Source: Adineta ricciae
Taxonomy: Eukaryota; Rotifera; Eurotatoria; Adinetida; Adinetidae
NCBI GenBank assembly: GCA_905250025.1
Contig: CAJNOJ010000014.1
Location: 255,624-319,623 of the forward strand
DNA length: 64,000 bases
Direction: 5' to 3'
Made by a program: the position numbers and the translations under genes
The notes under the pieces: model-generated
The model's database searches: none
Told to the model about the DNA's origin: nothing
Seen by the model: only the letters and a program-made list of their open reading frames with translations
In this document: positions 23,045 through 35,514 of the stretch, piece by piece
Layout: each line of letters begins with the position of its first letter
Numbering within the stretch: the first letter of the stretch is position 1

Positions 23045-26000
23045 AGTTGACGAAGTACTGGACAAAAATAGCTATGTATAAGAACAATTATTCGATGGAT
23101 AACTCGTTGTCAACACGAGAAACGAAAGAGAGAGAGGAGCAAGAAAGAGAGAGAAAAAGAAAGAGAAACAATTGACTACGACATATAGAATAATGGATGG
23201 TGATGTTGAAATATTAGTTATTCTGAGTCATAGTTTGTTTTTTGAGTGCAACTATGATGTAAACTATAAATGACAGGTAAGTAATGATGAAGCGTTCTTC
23301 GCTGTATTTTGATTTTTGTTGACTAGATCGGTCGCCGGTTTTTGTTGCATTCTAAAACGAGATCAAAAATATGCATTTCGATGACAATGTGTAAAGATGA
23401 AAAGGTGGAGAAGGGACAAAGAGCCTAGAAAAGATAGAACAATAGACAAGAGTAAACGTATAAGTGGTGATAAATGAAAAAGAAGTTTGCCAATCGTCAT
23501 TGTGTCGACATCATCATTGTATATTCTTTTTTTTTACATGTCAAGGGGCAAAAAAGTGAGAGAAGCTTTCGTCATCATATCACAAAGCGCGATAATGATG
23601 AACACGACTTCAAATACAATGATGCTGAATGCATACGTGTGAAAGAAAATTCTTCTTCTCTGATTCGTTCGTTTACATTTACTTTTCTAGTAGTAAGTTG
23701 TGCTCCTTCACTTTCTTTTCTCGTTCTCTCTATCTATTCTTCCCTCGCTATTCGAAAAGCGAACAAATCAGCTGTCGTGATTGTGACTAACAACGCGTAT
23801 ACATACACGCATGTATATCGAAGTGAAGCAGCAAGAAAAAAGAAAGAGCTGGTAGTAAAGGGAACGAATTTCTGATTGTGTTCGTCGGTGCGTTCGAATT
23901 CGAGCGCACAGGTCATTCTGCCAATCAGAAAAGAAAAGGCATGCAATTCCTTTTGATCTCCTTACGAAAATGAACATTTAACCCTTGTTATTATGAAATA
24001 ACTTTTTTTTGCCCTTTTAGTAATAACGTGTAGGAAAATGAAGAAAAAAAAGCATGATATATACCATGAAAATATCGTGTCATGGAGGAAGTAGTAGGCG
24101 GTCAGATGAGAAAGAAGAAGGGAGTGAATGAATAAGCAAACTACTTGAGCTTATAAAATAATAGTATCGTACAAATTTCTTACCAAGAAAGTCCTTGAAA
24201 AGCAAATGGAATAAGAAAGTATTTGCGATCGTTGCTTACATATTGTAAAAAATTTCAGTCGAAAGATAAAGAACATGCAAGGTCAAGTAGTTTCAACTTC
24301 ATGCAGAAAAAAAATAGACATCTGATCGAAGCGAGTCAATCATATGGCTTAGATTATATAGTCGAATCTGTTCGAACGAAAGAATGCCGTTTTCTATTAA
24401 CGAAGATTTTATTACAATTTGTGATGACAGTAACAATCGTAAAAGTTCTTATTGACTAAAAATAATCGAGTTTATTTTGTGATATTTCGACATCAAACAC
24501 AGAGGCACGAAAAACAACACAATGCGTTCGAGATTAGAACAAAGCAATCGAGCACATATATGCCTAGATCTTTTCATTAATAAAACGAGATCAAAAAGAA
24601 TTATTCGTGCATCTCAAAATTGTTTAATTCCGAAGAGATTAAAGTCATACTATTCAAACAACAATCAATTTTACCTTCTCCTAACAAATTATTCTTGAAA
24701 AAGAAAAGAAAGATCGGAGAGCTGGATCACCTTTGATGTATCACTTACTGATCATGTATAACCAATTTCTTAATCCAATCGTACTAAAACGAATAGATTA
24801 TCGAGTAGTTTAGTCTTTCTAATAACCTTCATTCATCGTTGGAGTCCGTGATTTATATAGTGCAATTTTGATCTTTCCATGTGTACAAGTGCGCATGACT
24901 TACGTTCTTGTCATCAAGATAGTAATCATAAACCCTGCATACAATCCCTATCCGAGTTATTTCAAGTTAAAAATCTATTTTTCACCTGCTTAATGCAAAT
25001 GATCAAAATCAATTTACGTTTTTCTCTCTCAATGTTCATTTAGCTCAGTTACATGCTTGAAGGTATATAATAGTATTTCTTTCTCATTACGAGCCAAGAT
25101 ACTGTCGCGGATAAGCGAAATAATCGTATGAATACACGAAGCACATCATTAAAAAAAAGCAACGACGTCGACGAAGATGAAAAAAAGGTGTTCGATATCG
25201 AACGTCTGTCTAAAACAAGGACGTATATGTTTTGTTTATAGGAGAACAGTCTTTCTAACATCTTAGCGTATTTGATTAGATATTAACTGTTTTTTTCTTC
25301 TCCTCTCGGCTTTCTCTTGTGCATCGAAGAGATTTGTTTATGCATAATTATGAGTCTTTCTAATCGAATTCTATCTCTGAGCAAAATGAACGACGATTGC
25401 TGACGTCATTCGGACTCATTAAACAAGTCGAAGAGAAATTCTTAATGGAAAACACATCCGTCGACTTTCATCCTTAATACTCGACGAAAAAAACATACGT
25501 GTTGATCAACTGACAGACACATGTATACAAATACATATATGAGTAGATATCAAATGAGAAGAATCTTGTCCGTAGAGTACAGATTTGGCTTTTCTCGAGT
25601 AGTTCTTGACTTCGTCATCCTCCATACGTATGCGATATCAAAGTATTCTATTTAACAGATAACGAGCAGAGGTCTTTGCAGTGCAAAACAGAACATCGCA
25701 TGTTTGCTGGTTTTTCTTTTGTTGATTCAGTTAGAATTATCAAAGATAAAGCGGTGGTTGATTACTTACTCATCTAATATAGAATTGAAGATGAATAATT
25801 CGATTAGATAAACTCTAGAAAATCATATCTGAAATAGAAACAAGAAAGAACGATACGTATGTACAAGATTCGAGGACGTCTTCTGCAATGAGAATTATTA
25901 TTAGTATAATATACTGTATGATGTCGATGAGTCATCGTAATTTGTTTCTAATAAAGGACAAATGTCAATATTCGAGAGATAAACTTCCAGTCAAAATCAG

Positions 26001-27430
26001 GAATAAAATTATGGAAAGAATATTTTGTTGAAAATCGTGATGAAAAAATATTTCAATATTAGCGCATTAAATTTGTAAATAAACAACACGATACCGATTG
26101 ATGGCGCTATTTGTCTATTGACTCTTTCGATAAATTCGAACTTGAATGTAAACAAAGTATAAAAAAGCAATATGCGCGTGAATAAATATTCAGAAAAAAA
26201 TTAATCAATACTAATTTACCTCGATAATATGCGTTGCAAGGGGAAAGTAGAGTTAGTTAACTACGTAGATCGATGATATTGTTTACATGTCACTACAATC
26301 AATCGGATATGTATGACGAACATTTTTTGCCTACAATGAAACTATTTCGTTGGTTTGAAGGGAAAAATTTGCAAAAAGAAACAGTTAATATTTATTATTT
26401 CGGTGCAAAGGAATGATATATTCAAGCGACTGGTTACTAGCGACACGCCTTAAAAGAGAACATATAAGTCTAAATCATCAGCATTCTGTGCACAATTGTG
26501 TAGGAGAAATAGAATTCCTGATCGAAACATCTACGTGACAAAAAGCTCAGATATGTCGGTCAAACGAGTTCGAGAGCGAATGGAAATGAAAACTATAAAT
26601 AAATATATTTCAATATCAATAGCCTGAGTATAAATAATTCATCAGTAGATTCAAATCGTCTCTTTTTTAGGACATATTTAATATGTCACTGTAAACGAAA
26701 TCTAAACTGGTAAGAACGAGAAGTTTTCCTTCGATTACTTCGAAGTCGAACAACATATGCAAATGTAATGTCAAAGTCGCGAGGATACTTCAACATATAC
26801 CGTTTTAATTGCCAAGAGTATGATTAAATACTTCACGGTAGCTTTTACAAGGTTGTGCTTATATACATAGCTCTTCAACATTGAGAAAAGGTCAAGATAT
26901 ACTCTCAAAGATGTTATAGTGCAAGTATTTCTCATGTTAAGCTTAATCAGACAAGAAATTCATTATTGCAAAATCGATACTCTTCTCTATCATCGAAAAT
27001 TTGCAGCCGGATAGTTTAAATAGAGAGAGCAGAAAACAAAACTCGTGTTTTGATAGGTGTGACTAAACCTTCTACGCATTTTAGTTGTCAATGTGTATGT
27101 CTAATTTATTCACGCCTAACCAGAAAGAATAAACATATTTTTCACCCGTTTATGATGGATACGAAATATTGTTTTTGATATTGAAATGTCTGCACAATCG
27201 ATAACAATGAAGGTTGTACCAATGATTTATTAGTATGATAACTGTTCTCAAGAACGATGGATACGATTGATTGGCCATTTATTAAACATCTAATTAACAT
27301 ATATTTTCATTATTATAGTCTGACAAAGAGTTTGATAATTATGACTTTGCTGTAATCAGTAAAGATTACGCAAATGAAAACACAGAAGTGACAGAAAGAG
27401 AGAGAAAAGAAAATATACATTCTCACAATT
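23045..27430. other. Gene-poor stretch of 4.4 kb upstream of MAST
   Basis: No frame with recognisable protein character on either strand. The 133-codon plus-strand frame at 23474-23875 lacks domains and runs through simple sequence. Base composition is AT-rich throughout, with scattered GA/TC-rich patches near 23125-23165 and 27390-27415. It is the 5' flank of the MAST gene and the 3' flank of the GPCR gene. It probably holds MAST 5'-UTR exons and promoter elements, which I cannot identify by eye. No tRNA, array or transposon coding remnant was found. Confidence 0.55.
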
Positions 27431-29380
27431 TTATTGTAGACTAGTGAAGGCTCGTCCACGTTGTCCATCCGAATCGAACTCGGAATTACTCAATAAGGAC
27501 AAGTGTCTACCGTCACGATTAAGCACAGTTTTACAGGTGCTACCATTCAGTAGAAGTTCGATGCTTTTCCGTGATTTTATTGAAGATAAACGATTGGATT
27601 TTTGTCGAGGCATTCTATCCGATGTATAGTCAGATTTGGATGGACATGCGCTATGTGTCAAACGGCGTTCTTTTGATTTTATCAAACCAAGATCATAAAG
27701 GACATGTCGCACTTTACTGATAAATATACTTCGAAACTTCTTTCCAGCTAAACAATAGAGAAAGAAATTAAAAATATGCGGTAAATCCGACAGGATGTCT
27801 TGTAGAACACTTGAATAAAAGCCAAATTTGTATAGTGTGATTTCATGATCAGTTATATTCGAACATAAGCGTCCATTCAATATTTGTCTTGTATCTTTAA
27901 CGAATACGAAGAAAAGTGTGTTTGGAATATTGCAAATGATTAACGACAGTGTCACAGCTAGGAGCATGCGCGTGACTTGAGCACTTGCGCGCCGTTTAGC
28001 AGCGACGGCTAAATCTGTTGTTGTAATGGATGAACTAGCTGAACTACGAAAACGAAACGAGGGTACTGATATTCGAGAACCGTTGAGTTGTGATTCGGTT
28101 TCACGTCTCGGACTTTCATCGGATACTTTGGAATCGAGGGAAACGTTCGAATCACGGTGTAGAACAACGGCAATAACGATGTTTGTCAATGTGATTATCC
28201 CTGAAAAAGAAATAATTGTCAAGTTTCGTTGATCAGCTTTCGGAAATATATGATCATTATTCGAAGCATTCGTGGCTGCACGACATGACAGACTCTAGCT
28301 TTATTTAATTACTGTGTTGTTAGTTTTTAAGCAGGAACTCAGTTTCATATTGCTCGTGACAAATGAAATTATCTTAAAAAGGACTCATGTCATCAGCTTC
28401 AAGACTGACGACTGCAATAGAAGAGATCATATCTAGCATGATGAAGTTTTTAGAACCTGCATCAAGTACAATGAACGTGGTTATTTGAAAGTAACTCAAA
28501 TGTAAACTTCGTCATTATTTATAAAACTTCCGTTTAATTATTCTATAAAAGGACTTCGTTGCTTTTAGAAGGCATTTATCTTGGAAGTAATGTTTTCAGT
28601 AAAATCAATCTTTTCGAATATAATTCAGATTGCTCTGAAAAGTTTCACATCTAATCGTCGAAGTGAATCGACTTATTCGATTAAGTCAAAGAAAAACATA
28701 CATACCGATCGGGAGAATCGAAGCTGTGAGAAGATCGACAATAAATAAGTCATCGATTAGTCCACAGTATTTACGGTGATTTTTCGCCATTCGAATTCCG
28801 GATAGTTTTATAAACGCAAGATTAGCCAATAAAAGTACAATGATTGTCAAACAACAGATATATACAGCTCGTCGAGTCGTGACCCATATCCCCGATTTGA
28901 ATGGATAAGTAACAGCAACTGCCTTATCTCTATTGAAAACACAAGAGTTGTTTTGTGTGGTAACGAAATTGAGAAGACTTACAAACTCATTAATGCAATT
29001 GTCCACATTGCGATCGAGATACTGGAGTTCATAAGAACGTACAATGTCTTGCAAATCGATGGAATCAAGAGGAAGATTTGATGACCTTTTTCGGTCGACT
29101 GATAGTTGATTTCTGCGCGAATGTATTTCAATGTAATCGCCAGAATATCGAACACGGCGAGAAAACGTAGGAAAACAATAGTCGTAGATTTATTCGATAT
29201 ACGCGGACGAGAGAGAACAAGCAGACAAAGTGTATTTAACAAAATACCCGGACCAATGAGTAAACGTAAATAAGTTGCATTTAACAATTTAATGAATAGA
29301 TATTCCGACGAATATACACGCGCTTGCAATGAACAAGTTGATGATGATAGTGGCAATGACGCATTAAGTGTCGAGTTCAT
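27431..29380 (-). CDS. Class-A-like G-protein-coupled receptor, orphan
   Basis: Exons 28983-29380, 28706-28929 and 27431-28200, with introns of 53 and 505 bp, give 463 residues. The N-terminus has likely N-glycosylation sites (MNSTLNASLP). TM1-TM3 run from YLRLLIGPGILLNTLCLLVL to ISIAMWTIALMSLDKAVAV. TM4-TM5 include VYICCLTIIVLLLANLAFI and IITLTNIVIAVVLH. A long third loop follows, rich in Ser/Arg, then TM6 (LLAVTLSLIICNIPNTLFF) and TM7 (DILSDLPHIFNFFLYCLAGKKFR). The DRY position reads DKA, and the NPxxY region is degenerate (PHIFNFFLY). A conserved-type cysteine before TM3 (SICKTLYVL) and one in the second loop (KYCGLI) could form the usual disulfide. The overall pattern resembles invertebrate peptide receptors; the ligand is unknown. 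The ATG is preceded by CATCTTTTAG. Confidence 0.8.
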
Positions 29381-32300
29381 GGTTCTAAAAGATGTAACCT
29401 ACAAGTTGTTTGATAGAAATATCTTTGCCAACAAAAAGAAAACTTTCGAGATTTTGCGTATAAATAAAAAAGAAAAAAAAAGAATGCTCTTGAGATAATG
29501 AGTATAATTATTACAAAGAATTTGTTTTCTATTGAAGAGCTAGAATTTTCTTTCTTCTCTTCGATAGCCTGCTAAGTATCTTGTTGTTTTCTAACAGAAG
29601 AAAAACTATTGATTCGTGTGGTAGACTTAAAAATATCACTAGAATAACTCTATGTAAGACGACGTACTCGTTGATGTTTGCTTCCTTTCTCGTATCTAAT
29701 GTAGAACATTAACAGTCATGAATGTCTATCATCGAAATTTCTATTACGACAGCATGTCTTTGATACACTATGTGTGTGTGGGAAGGTCATCATCGTCATC
29801 GGCTTCAGTTTGATAATTATTTGATATGTCATCCATCTTTTCTAATTATTCTTAAGTAAGAGAAAACCGAACGAAAACTGAGCCTCAATGAACGACGCAA
29901 TCTCGATGAAGAGATCTCCTCTGAAAAAATACGAACAACACAAAACTTTTAGTTTCTCAGTGATCAGCAAATATCTTTCTATCTATCATATGTACGAATG
30001 ACTCAGCTGTGAAAAAAATCATTGACGTTCTTGAACGTCAGCGTTCTTGTCTATTTTTTTTATACTTGTGTAATCAAGCAGAACGATCGTCATAATGCAT
30101 TTTTATATCAATATACGCATGTTTATATAAATCCATCGAGTATTGAAATTAGACAGAATCATGCGAGATCAATACAAGATTATATTATCATACAAATGAA
30201 CGCATCTATTCATCAGTTTATAACTGAAGGAAACTATATCTCCTAAAAATAGCAAAGATAATCTCCTGTTGGCAAAGATTCATATAGATTTCCTCCTCGT
30301 ATTTCATAATGGAAGATCAATGTTCGTGTCCAAAACAAGCTATTTACTCTTAGATACAAACTAGACGCAAAATAAACTAAACCAGAAAGTTTCCTATCAA
30401 TTACCGTGGACATGGAGTGTTTCATCTTTACATCACCATACTCTTACCTTTATTTTCTATAACATTAATTTATGCTATAGAAGATTGATTCAAAAAACAT
30501 TAACGCAATCTACTGAGATATACAACGAGTAGCTACTACTTACTGTGAATTACTGTTCTCGTTGTAACTGTTCCGCATCGAGCATCAAGAGTTTCTCTTC
30601 CGTTCTCTCAGTCACTTTCACAGAATAAAATGAGTTGGTTTTCTTTGACTTCTATCAAATAAACAACAGCACAGCGAGATCCAAAACTCGACTGCTTGTC
30701 TCATCCATATTCATCAATTCGATTACGAACATTTTTCATATCAGTTTACGCTCGTCAAGGCACAGTATTAACACATCGAAGGTTGCACATTAATCTTTCC
30801 AAAAATCTGCCAAAACTGCCTTTAGAAAAAAATCTCGATCGATACATCGTTAAATTACAGACGAAATCTACACAATGAGCTATCTATGGACTATGTTATT
30901 CTTTGTTTTCTCTTTCTCTTCTTCACGTTTTCCTATTGTAATCATTTGTTGTATATACATGAGCAGATTTGAATGAAAATAACTTCGTCTGTTTATAAGA
31001 ACTCATTCATCAGAATTATTCGATTGTCGATAATAGAAAAATCAAAATCAATCACTATACAAGTGGGTTGCATGTTGTCATATTTTTGTTGTTTGAAAAC
31101 TGATGGATGTGTGCAAAGTTAAAACAAGGTCACATGACTCGACGAGATCGACCAAGTTCATTCATATCGACCACACTCGCCAGGCTTGTTTGATGATCAA
31201 GGATTTGGTGAAAAATAGAAAAATATTTATAAAGAAGCTATAAATAACGAATCAAAGTCGAATTGATACAAAGATAATTGCACGGACGACGTAGTTTAAT
31301 CAACTAAACTAATATTTATTATTGCTATAAGCAGACGCTCGGATTTTTTTTTGCGACAAATGACATCGCTAATTTTTAAAAGAAACATGGGAGAAAAAAT
31401 GGGAAAACTAAAGTCGCGTCTGAACTTGTTCCTCGATCGATGATGCAAAAAAAATACGAGATGACCTTTCGATATCAGACGAAAAGGAATGTTTAGACAA
31501 ATCCAATCAATAACGATTTGTATACGACCATCTGGTTTACTAGTGATATTTTCTTTTTGACGATAAATATGATTGTCACAGTACGAATGAGTCTAGTCTA
31601 AGGAGAATGTAATTATAGACTTTTGTTTTTGATCCAACTTCTATAGAAAATATCTGTCATCGTCATTGTATATTCAGTGTTATTTTCATCCCTAATACTG
31701 TAATAATGTTTGTAGCTGTGGTCAATCATCATCTATCCTATCTGTCAGAAAAACTAGGAAAAGAAAACGCAAATATTATGTATCGATTAAGTCCAACAGA
31801 TGGATAAGAAAAATATCGAAGATACCATTAAAACATATTCTGAAAAAAAACTCTATGGAATGCTTTCGATACAAAATAAAAAATTAATCAAGAAATACAT
31901 TTGCAAGAATTTCTCTATAGTCTCGATGGTTTCACTTTGAATAGACAGATGTGCGAACTTCTAATATTGACTTTCTTCTGATGAAACGAACAATAGTTCT
32001 TTTTTACGAACGTCGCATTCACATTATTAATTAGTGGAGCTTCCCCATCTTTTTTCTTTCGTTGAACTGTCAGTCATAGCGGATGTCATGTTCATTTACA
32101 TCAATGTCGATCTGACTATGATTATTCATACACGTACGTTGTCTAATTAAATCCGACGTATTTCAAGAGACAATAACTAACGAGAATTGGTTTTCAGGAT
32201 ATGAAATAGTCATGAATCCAGGTCTGTCAAAAAAAGAAATTTAAATAGTAGAGCATCTGCATAGGTTAATACCAATTGACAAAGATGCCTACGACTTGAG

Positions 32301-33741
32301 AGTATACTACAGTTTCCATTTACCTTCGCTTCCTGTCTTATCTTCATTCTGAAATATCCTCAATTGAAAGTTCCTCTGAATGCATCGATCGTATCGCCTT
32401 GTCTTACTGTTTGTTGTTCTTACTATTATGTACTAATTCTTATCTAAACGTACACTTAAGGTCGTTTGTTGTACAGAGGTATTAATATTTGTCTAAAAAA
32501 CATAACAAATACCGTGTTTCCATATTAATGGTTCGCCTTGTATGTATAACTTAATGATAACAACATCCTCGTACGTATTCTGTTGATTGTCTCAAGAACA
32601 AAGAAAATGCTCTTCCTTTCTATTGTTTTCAGCGATGGATTCGTGCTATATTCAAAGGAAGGAACAAATTAACATGAAGACATGTTTTAATATAACACCT
32701 CTAAAAATAAATTTCGTTAAGAACACGCAACTGGTGGGATATTCGGTGAAAGTTTCATTAATATTTTACTCTAGCTATATGTCTTCTAAAGTTTCTTACC
32801 AAACACAAAGAGTTTTCACATGACATTGTACTGAAGAGCACTCGTCAGTTCCTCTGATTGCATGTGTGATTGAATAATTCATACGAACTCTATACAATAA
32901 TAACATCCACCATACGATAGAAGCAATGAAAGATCTATGTGATAGGAAAACTCGATATTAATGATAATACAAGAGAATTGTTTATAAGACAAAAATGAGT
33001 TGATAATGAAGATCATTCTAATTTTCGGTGAAGATCGTATAGAAGTTTACTGTTTTTCTCTCGATCGAGTTTAAAAGTCAACATCTTAGATACCTGATAA
33101 ACAACATAAAAAAAACATATATTTATACTACTTGCATGCATCATATCGAAAATGTTTATGGAGCAAATAAAAACACTCAACCGTTAGCAAGAAGTGTCTA
33201 CACTTCAACGCAATCATTTTATCTGTACATTAGTAAATTATATTTGGTTCTTCTCTGGTATTAAGACGATTATTCACGTGTAGCGTAAACTTCGCGGAAT
33301 ACTTCTGAAAGTATACTCATTAATATTGAACTTACCTGGAACCTATTTAGTTCAGAAGTTACAGTTCATGTTTATCGAAGAACTATCAGTTATATAACGA
33401 GAAAGAATTATCTCAGTTTTAATATGTAATGTCATGACTGGCAAATGCCTTGAAGTAACACAAAATAATCTATCTTTCGAAAGGAGATACTCAACTTGTC
33501 TTGTCTGTACGTGACCTGCATGTATGACACATTTGTGGAAGACTACAGGGAGAATGTGACGAATCGATTTTCTTTCGTCGAAGGACGATACTAAAGTTCA
33601 GTAGGACTTGCATTATAAGTGAATAGCCGTTATGTGTTTCTCCGTTTTTTTTTTATTCACATTTCGTGATTGAAATAAAAGATGAAGAAAAATAACAACA
33701 TAGCAGTTTAGTGTTTAAGAGTTCAATGCTCATCAAATGGC
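29381..33741. other. Gene-poor stretch of 4.4 kb
   Basis: The longest spacer in the window, between the 5' end of the GPCR gene and the 3' end of the proteasome gene. Frames of 60-78 codons occur on both strands, as expected by chance in AT-rich DNA; none has domain-like character. I see no tRNA, no repeats beyond short A/T runs and no transposon protein. GPCR regulatory elements are the most likely content. Confidence 0.5.
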
Positions 33742-34862
33742 TTAAAAATTCATGGTTTTGTCTTCGCGATATTGATACATGTAATCGTTGGTATCTTTTT
33801 CTTCGATTTTTTCCCAACCAGTTTCTTTCATATGATAAACTAAATAAAAAGTCAAATGATTGTCGATAGAATTTTGTTCTAAATAAGAAAATTCTCATTA
33901 CTTCGAACGATGTTTCCTGATGCAGCATCACGGTGAGCAGCGTGAACAATAGCACGACGACCGAGATCAATAGCATCTGCTGTACTCATTTCATACCTAA
34001 AAAGTACATATCTTCATACCTTATACAACTGTAGTCATTCAACTTACTTGTAACCAGCATCAAGAATACTATAAGCATATATAGAACCGCTGCCAACTGA
34101 GAATAAATTATCGCTGATACGTTCACCATCATCCGAGACCATGTAAAGACCGGGACCCTATGATAACAATAAAAAGATATGATATGCTATTGCTTTGAAG
34201 ATTTCATTTACGCGTTTATCCCAACCGACGATCATGGTTCCCATTGACAAGCCCATGCCACGATATTCAAAGATCATATTAGCAAGGATTTTCGAGGCAG
34301 CGGCAACAGAAATTTTCTCTTTGTTGCGGAGCTCATAGATCCGGCAATGACGAGCGAGTACGCGTTCCCAAAAAGCGCAATCAGCTGCACCACCAGCCAT
34401 TGTACCCAATAAATAAGGATTGATTTCAATAACCTTTTTCACTTCACCCGATGCTTAAGAAATGAAATATACATTCATTAAAAATTCGTTCTTCTCATCA
34501 AAGAATACCAACCAATGAAACCGCCAGCGGTCGCACGACTGTCGACAGCAACGATGACACCGTTACGGAATTTAAATGCTAATGTTGTTGTTCCTTTGAG
34601 AAATTGAATACGAACTCGATCGACTTTGTCGTTGACCAATTTCAAATATTTTGCTGGCTATGAAGACAAACCAAACGATGAACATGAATGCATATAAAAC
34701 GATTCTTACGTCTGCATAGGGTGGTAAAGTAATGAATTGAGCAATATTTTCAATGTTCAATTTCGGGCAAAAATCGTCAATTTCATTGTCAGTTTTTGCA
34801 CATTGTAATGATCGATTAAAAGCATCGTTTGAACTGAATCCAAGTACATTTGCTAAAGCCAT
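33742..34862 (-). CDS. PSMB5: Proteasome subunit beta type-5 (chymotrypsin-like)
   Basis: A multi-exon gene of about 285 residues with introns of roughly 50-65 bp. The ATG at 34862 gives [20 protein letters not shown] propeptide ends FLKG, followed by the catalytic N-terminal threonine in [20 protein letters not shown]. The Asp of VAVDSRAT and the Lys of [12 protein letters not shown] complete the active site. Family landmarks [33 protein letters not shown] and [20 protein letters not shown] follow, then the late exon with [24 protein letters not shown] sequence. The protein should be an active inner-ring subunit of the 20S proteasome. It is transcribed divergently from the PAM2 gene at 35515, sharing a 652-bp spacer. 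Confidence 0.94.
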
Positions 34863-35514
34863 ACCGATCACTTCGTTTGCCTTTCTCTAAAAATACACGA
34901 CACCGCTAAGATTGAAGTTAAACTCCTCGCCATCATCATTATAGCCAATACTAAATACAAAGCTCGTCACGTATTGGTCAAAATAGTATACCATTCAAAA
35001 GCGTATGTAGGCGAAAACATTTATTTAACTGCAAAAACTCGGCATTTTTTTCAAGATTTTCTTCGCAAGATTTCATTTGAAAATAAATGTTGCTCAGTAA
35101 ATTTTTCTCATTTGTCGCCACAATCTACGTTGAATTTCAGGAAAGAAGTCATTTTTTGAAACTAATTCAAATTATAAAAATTCAGATATTTTTCTGTTTA
35201 ATTAGATTGTATATTTAAATCTGAATGGTCCATTTTGTTTATCATCTCAATCCATAGAATACCATCATCATGTCTTCTCCTCCATTTAAAGATCAATCAA
35301 AAGCAAAAAATCTATATCATGTCGAAACTTTTTCCTACAAATGAACCGTTTCAATATTCTAGATGAGTCATGAATTTTCATTTGTTAAACACACGATTTA
35401 TCCTCGAGCAAACTAATTAATTGATTATCTTACTTGAAAATGTCATTATTCTATTAGATTGTATAAACAAACAAAAAGAAAGTCATCGTTTGTCGTTCGA
35501 ATCCAACACCTATT
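34863..35514. other. Divergent promoter region PSMB5 / PAM2-protein gene
   Basis: A 652-bp AT-rich spacer between oppositely transcribed genes. No open reading frame of note is present. It must contain both transcription starts. Confidence 0.5.

Noticed and set aside
23474..23875. 133-codon plus-strand frame
   Set aside because: No signal, domain or splice context; composition changes along its length with simple-sequence patches. Expected by chance in 4.4 kb of AT-rich spacer.
35490..35514. GTTCGAATCC string resembling a tRNA B box
   Set aside because: No A box, no anticodon stem and no acceptor stem around it; it is the leader of the PAM2-protein gene.
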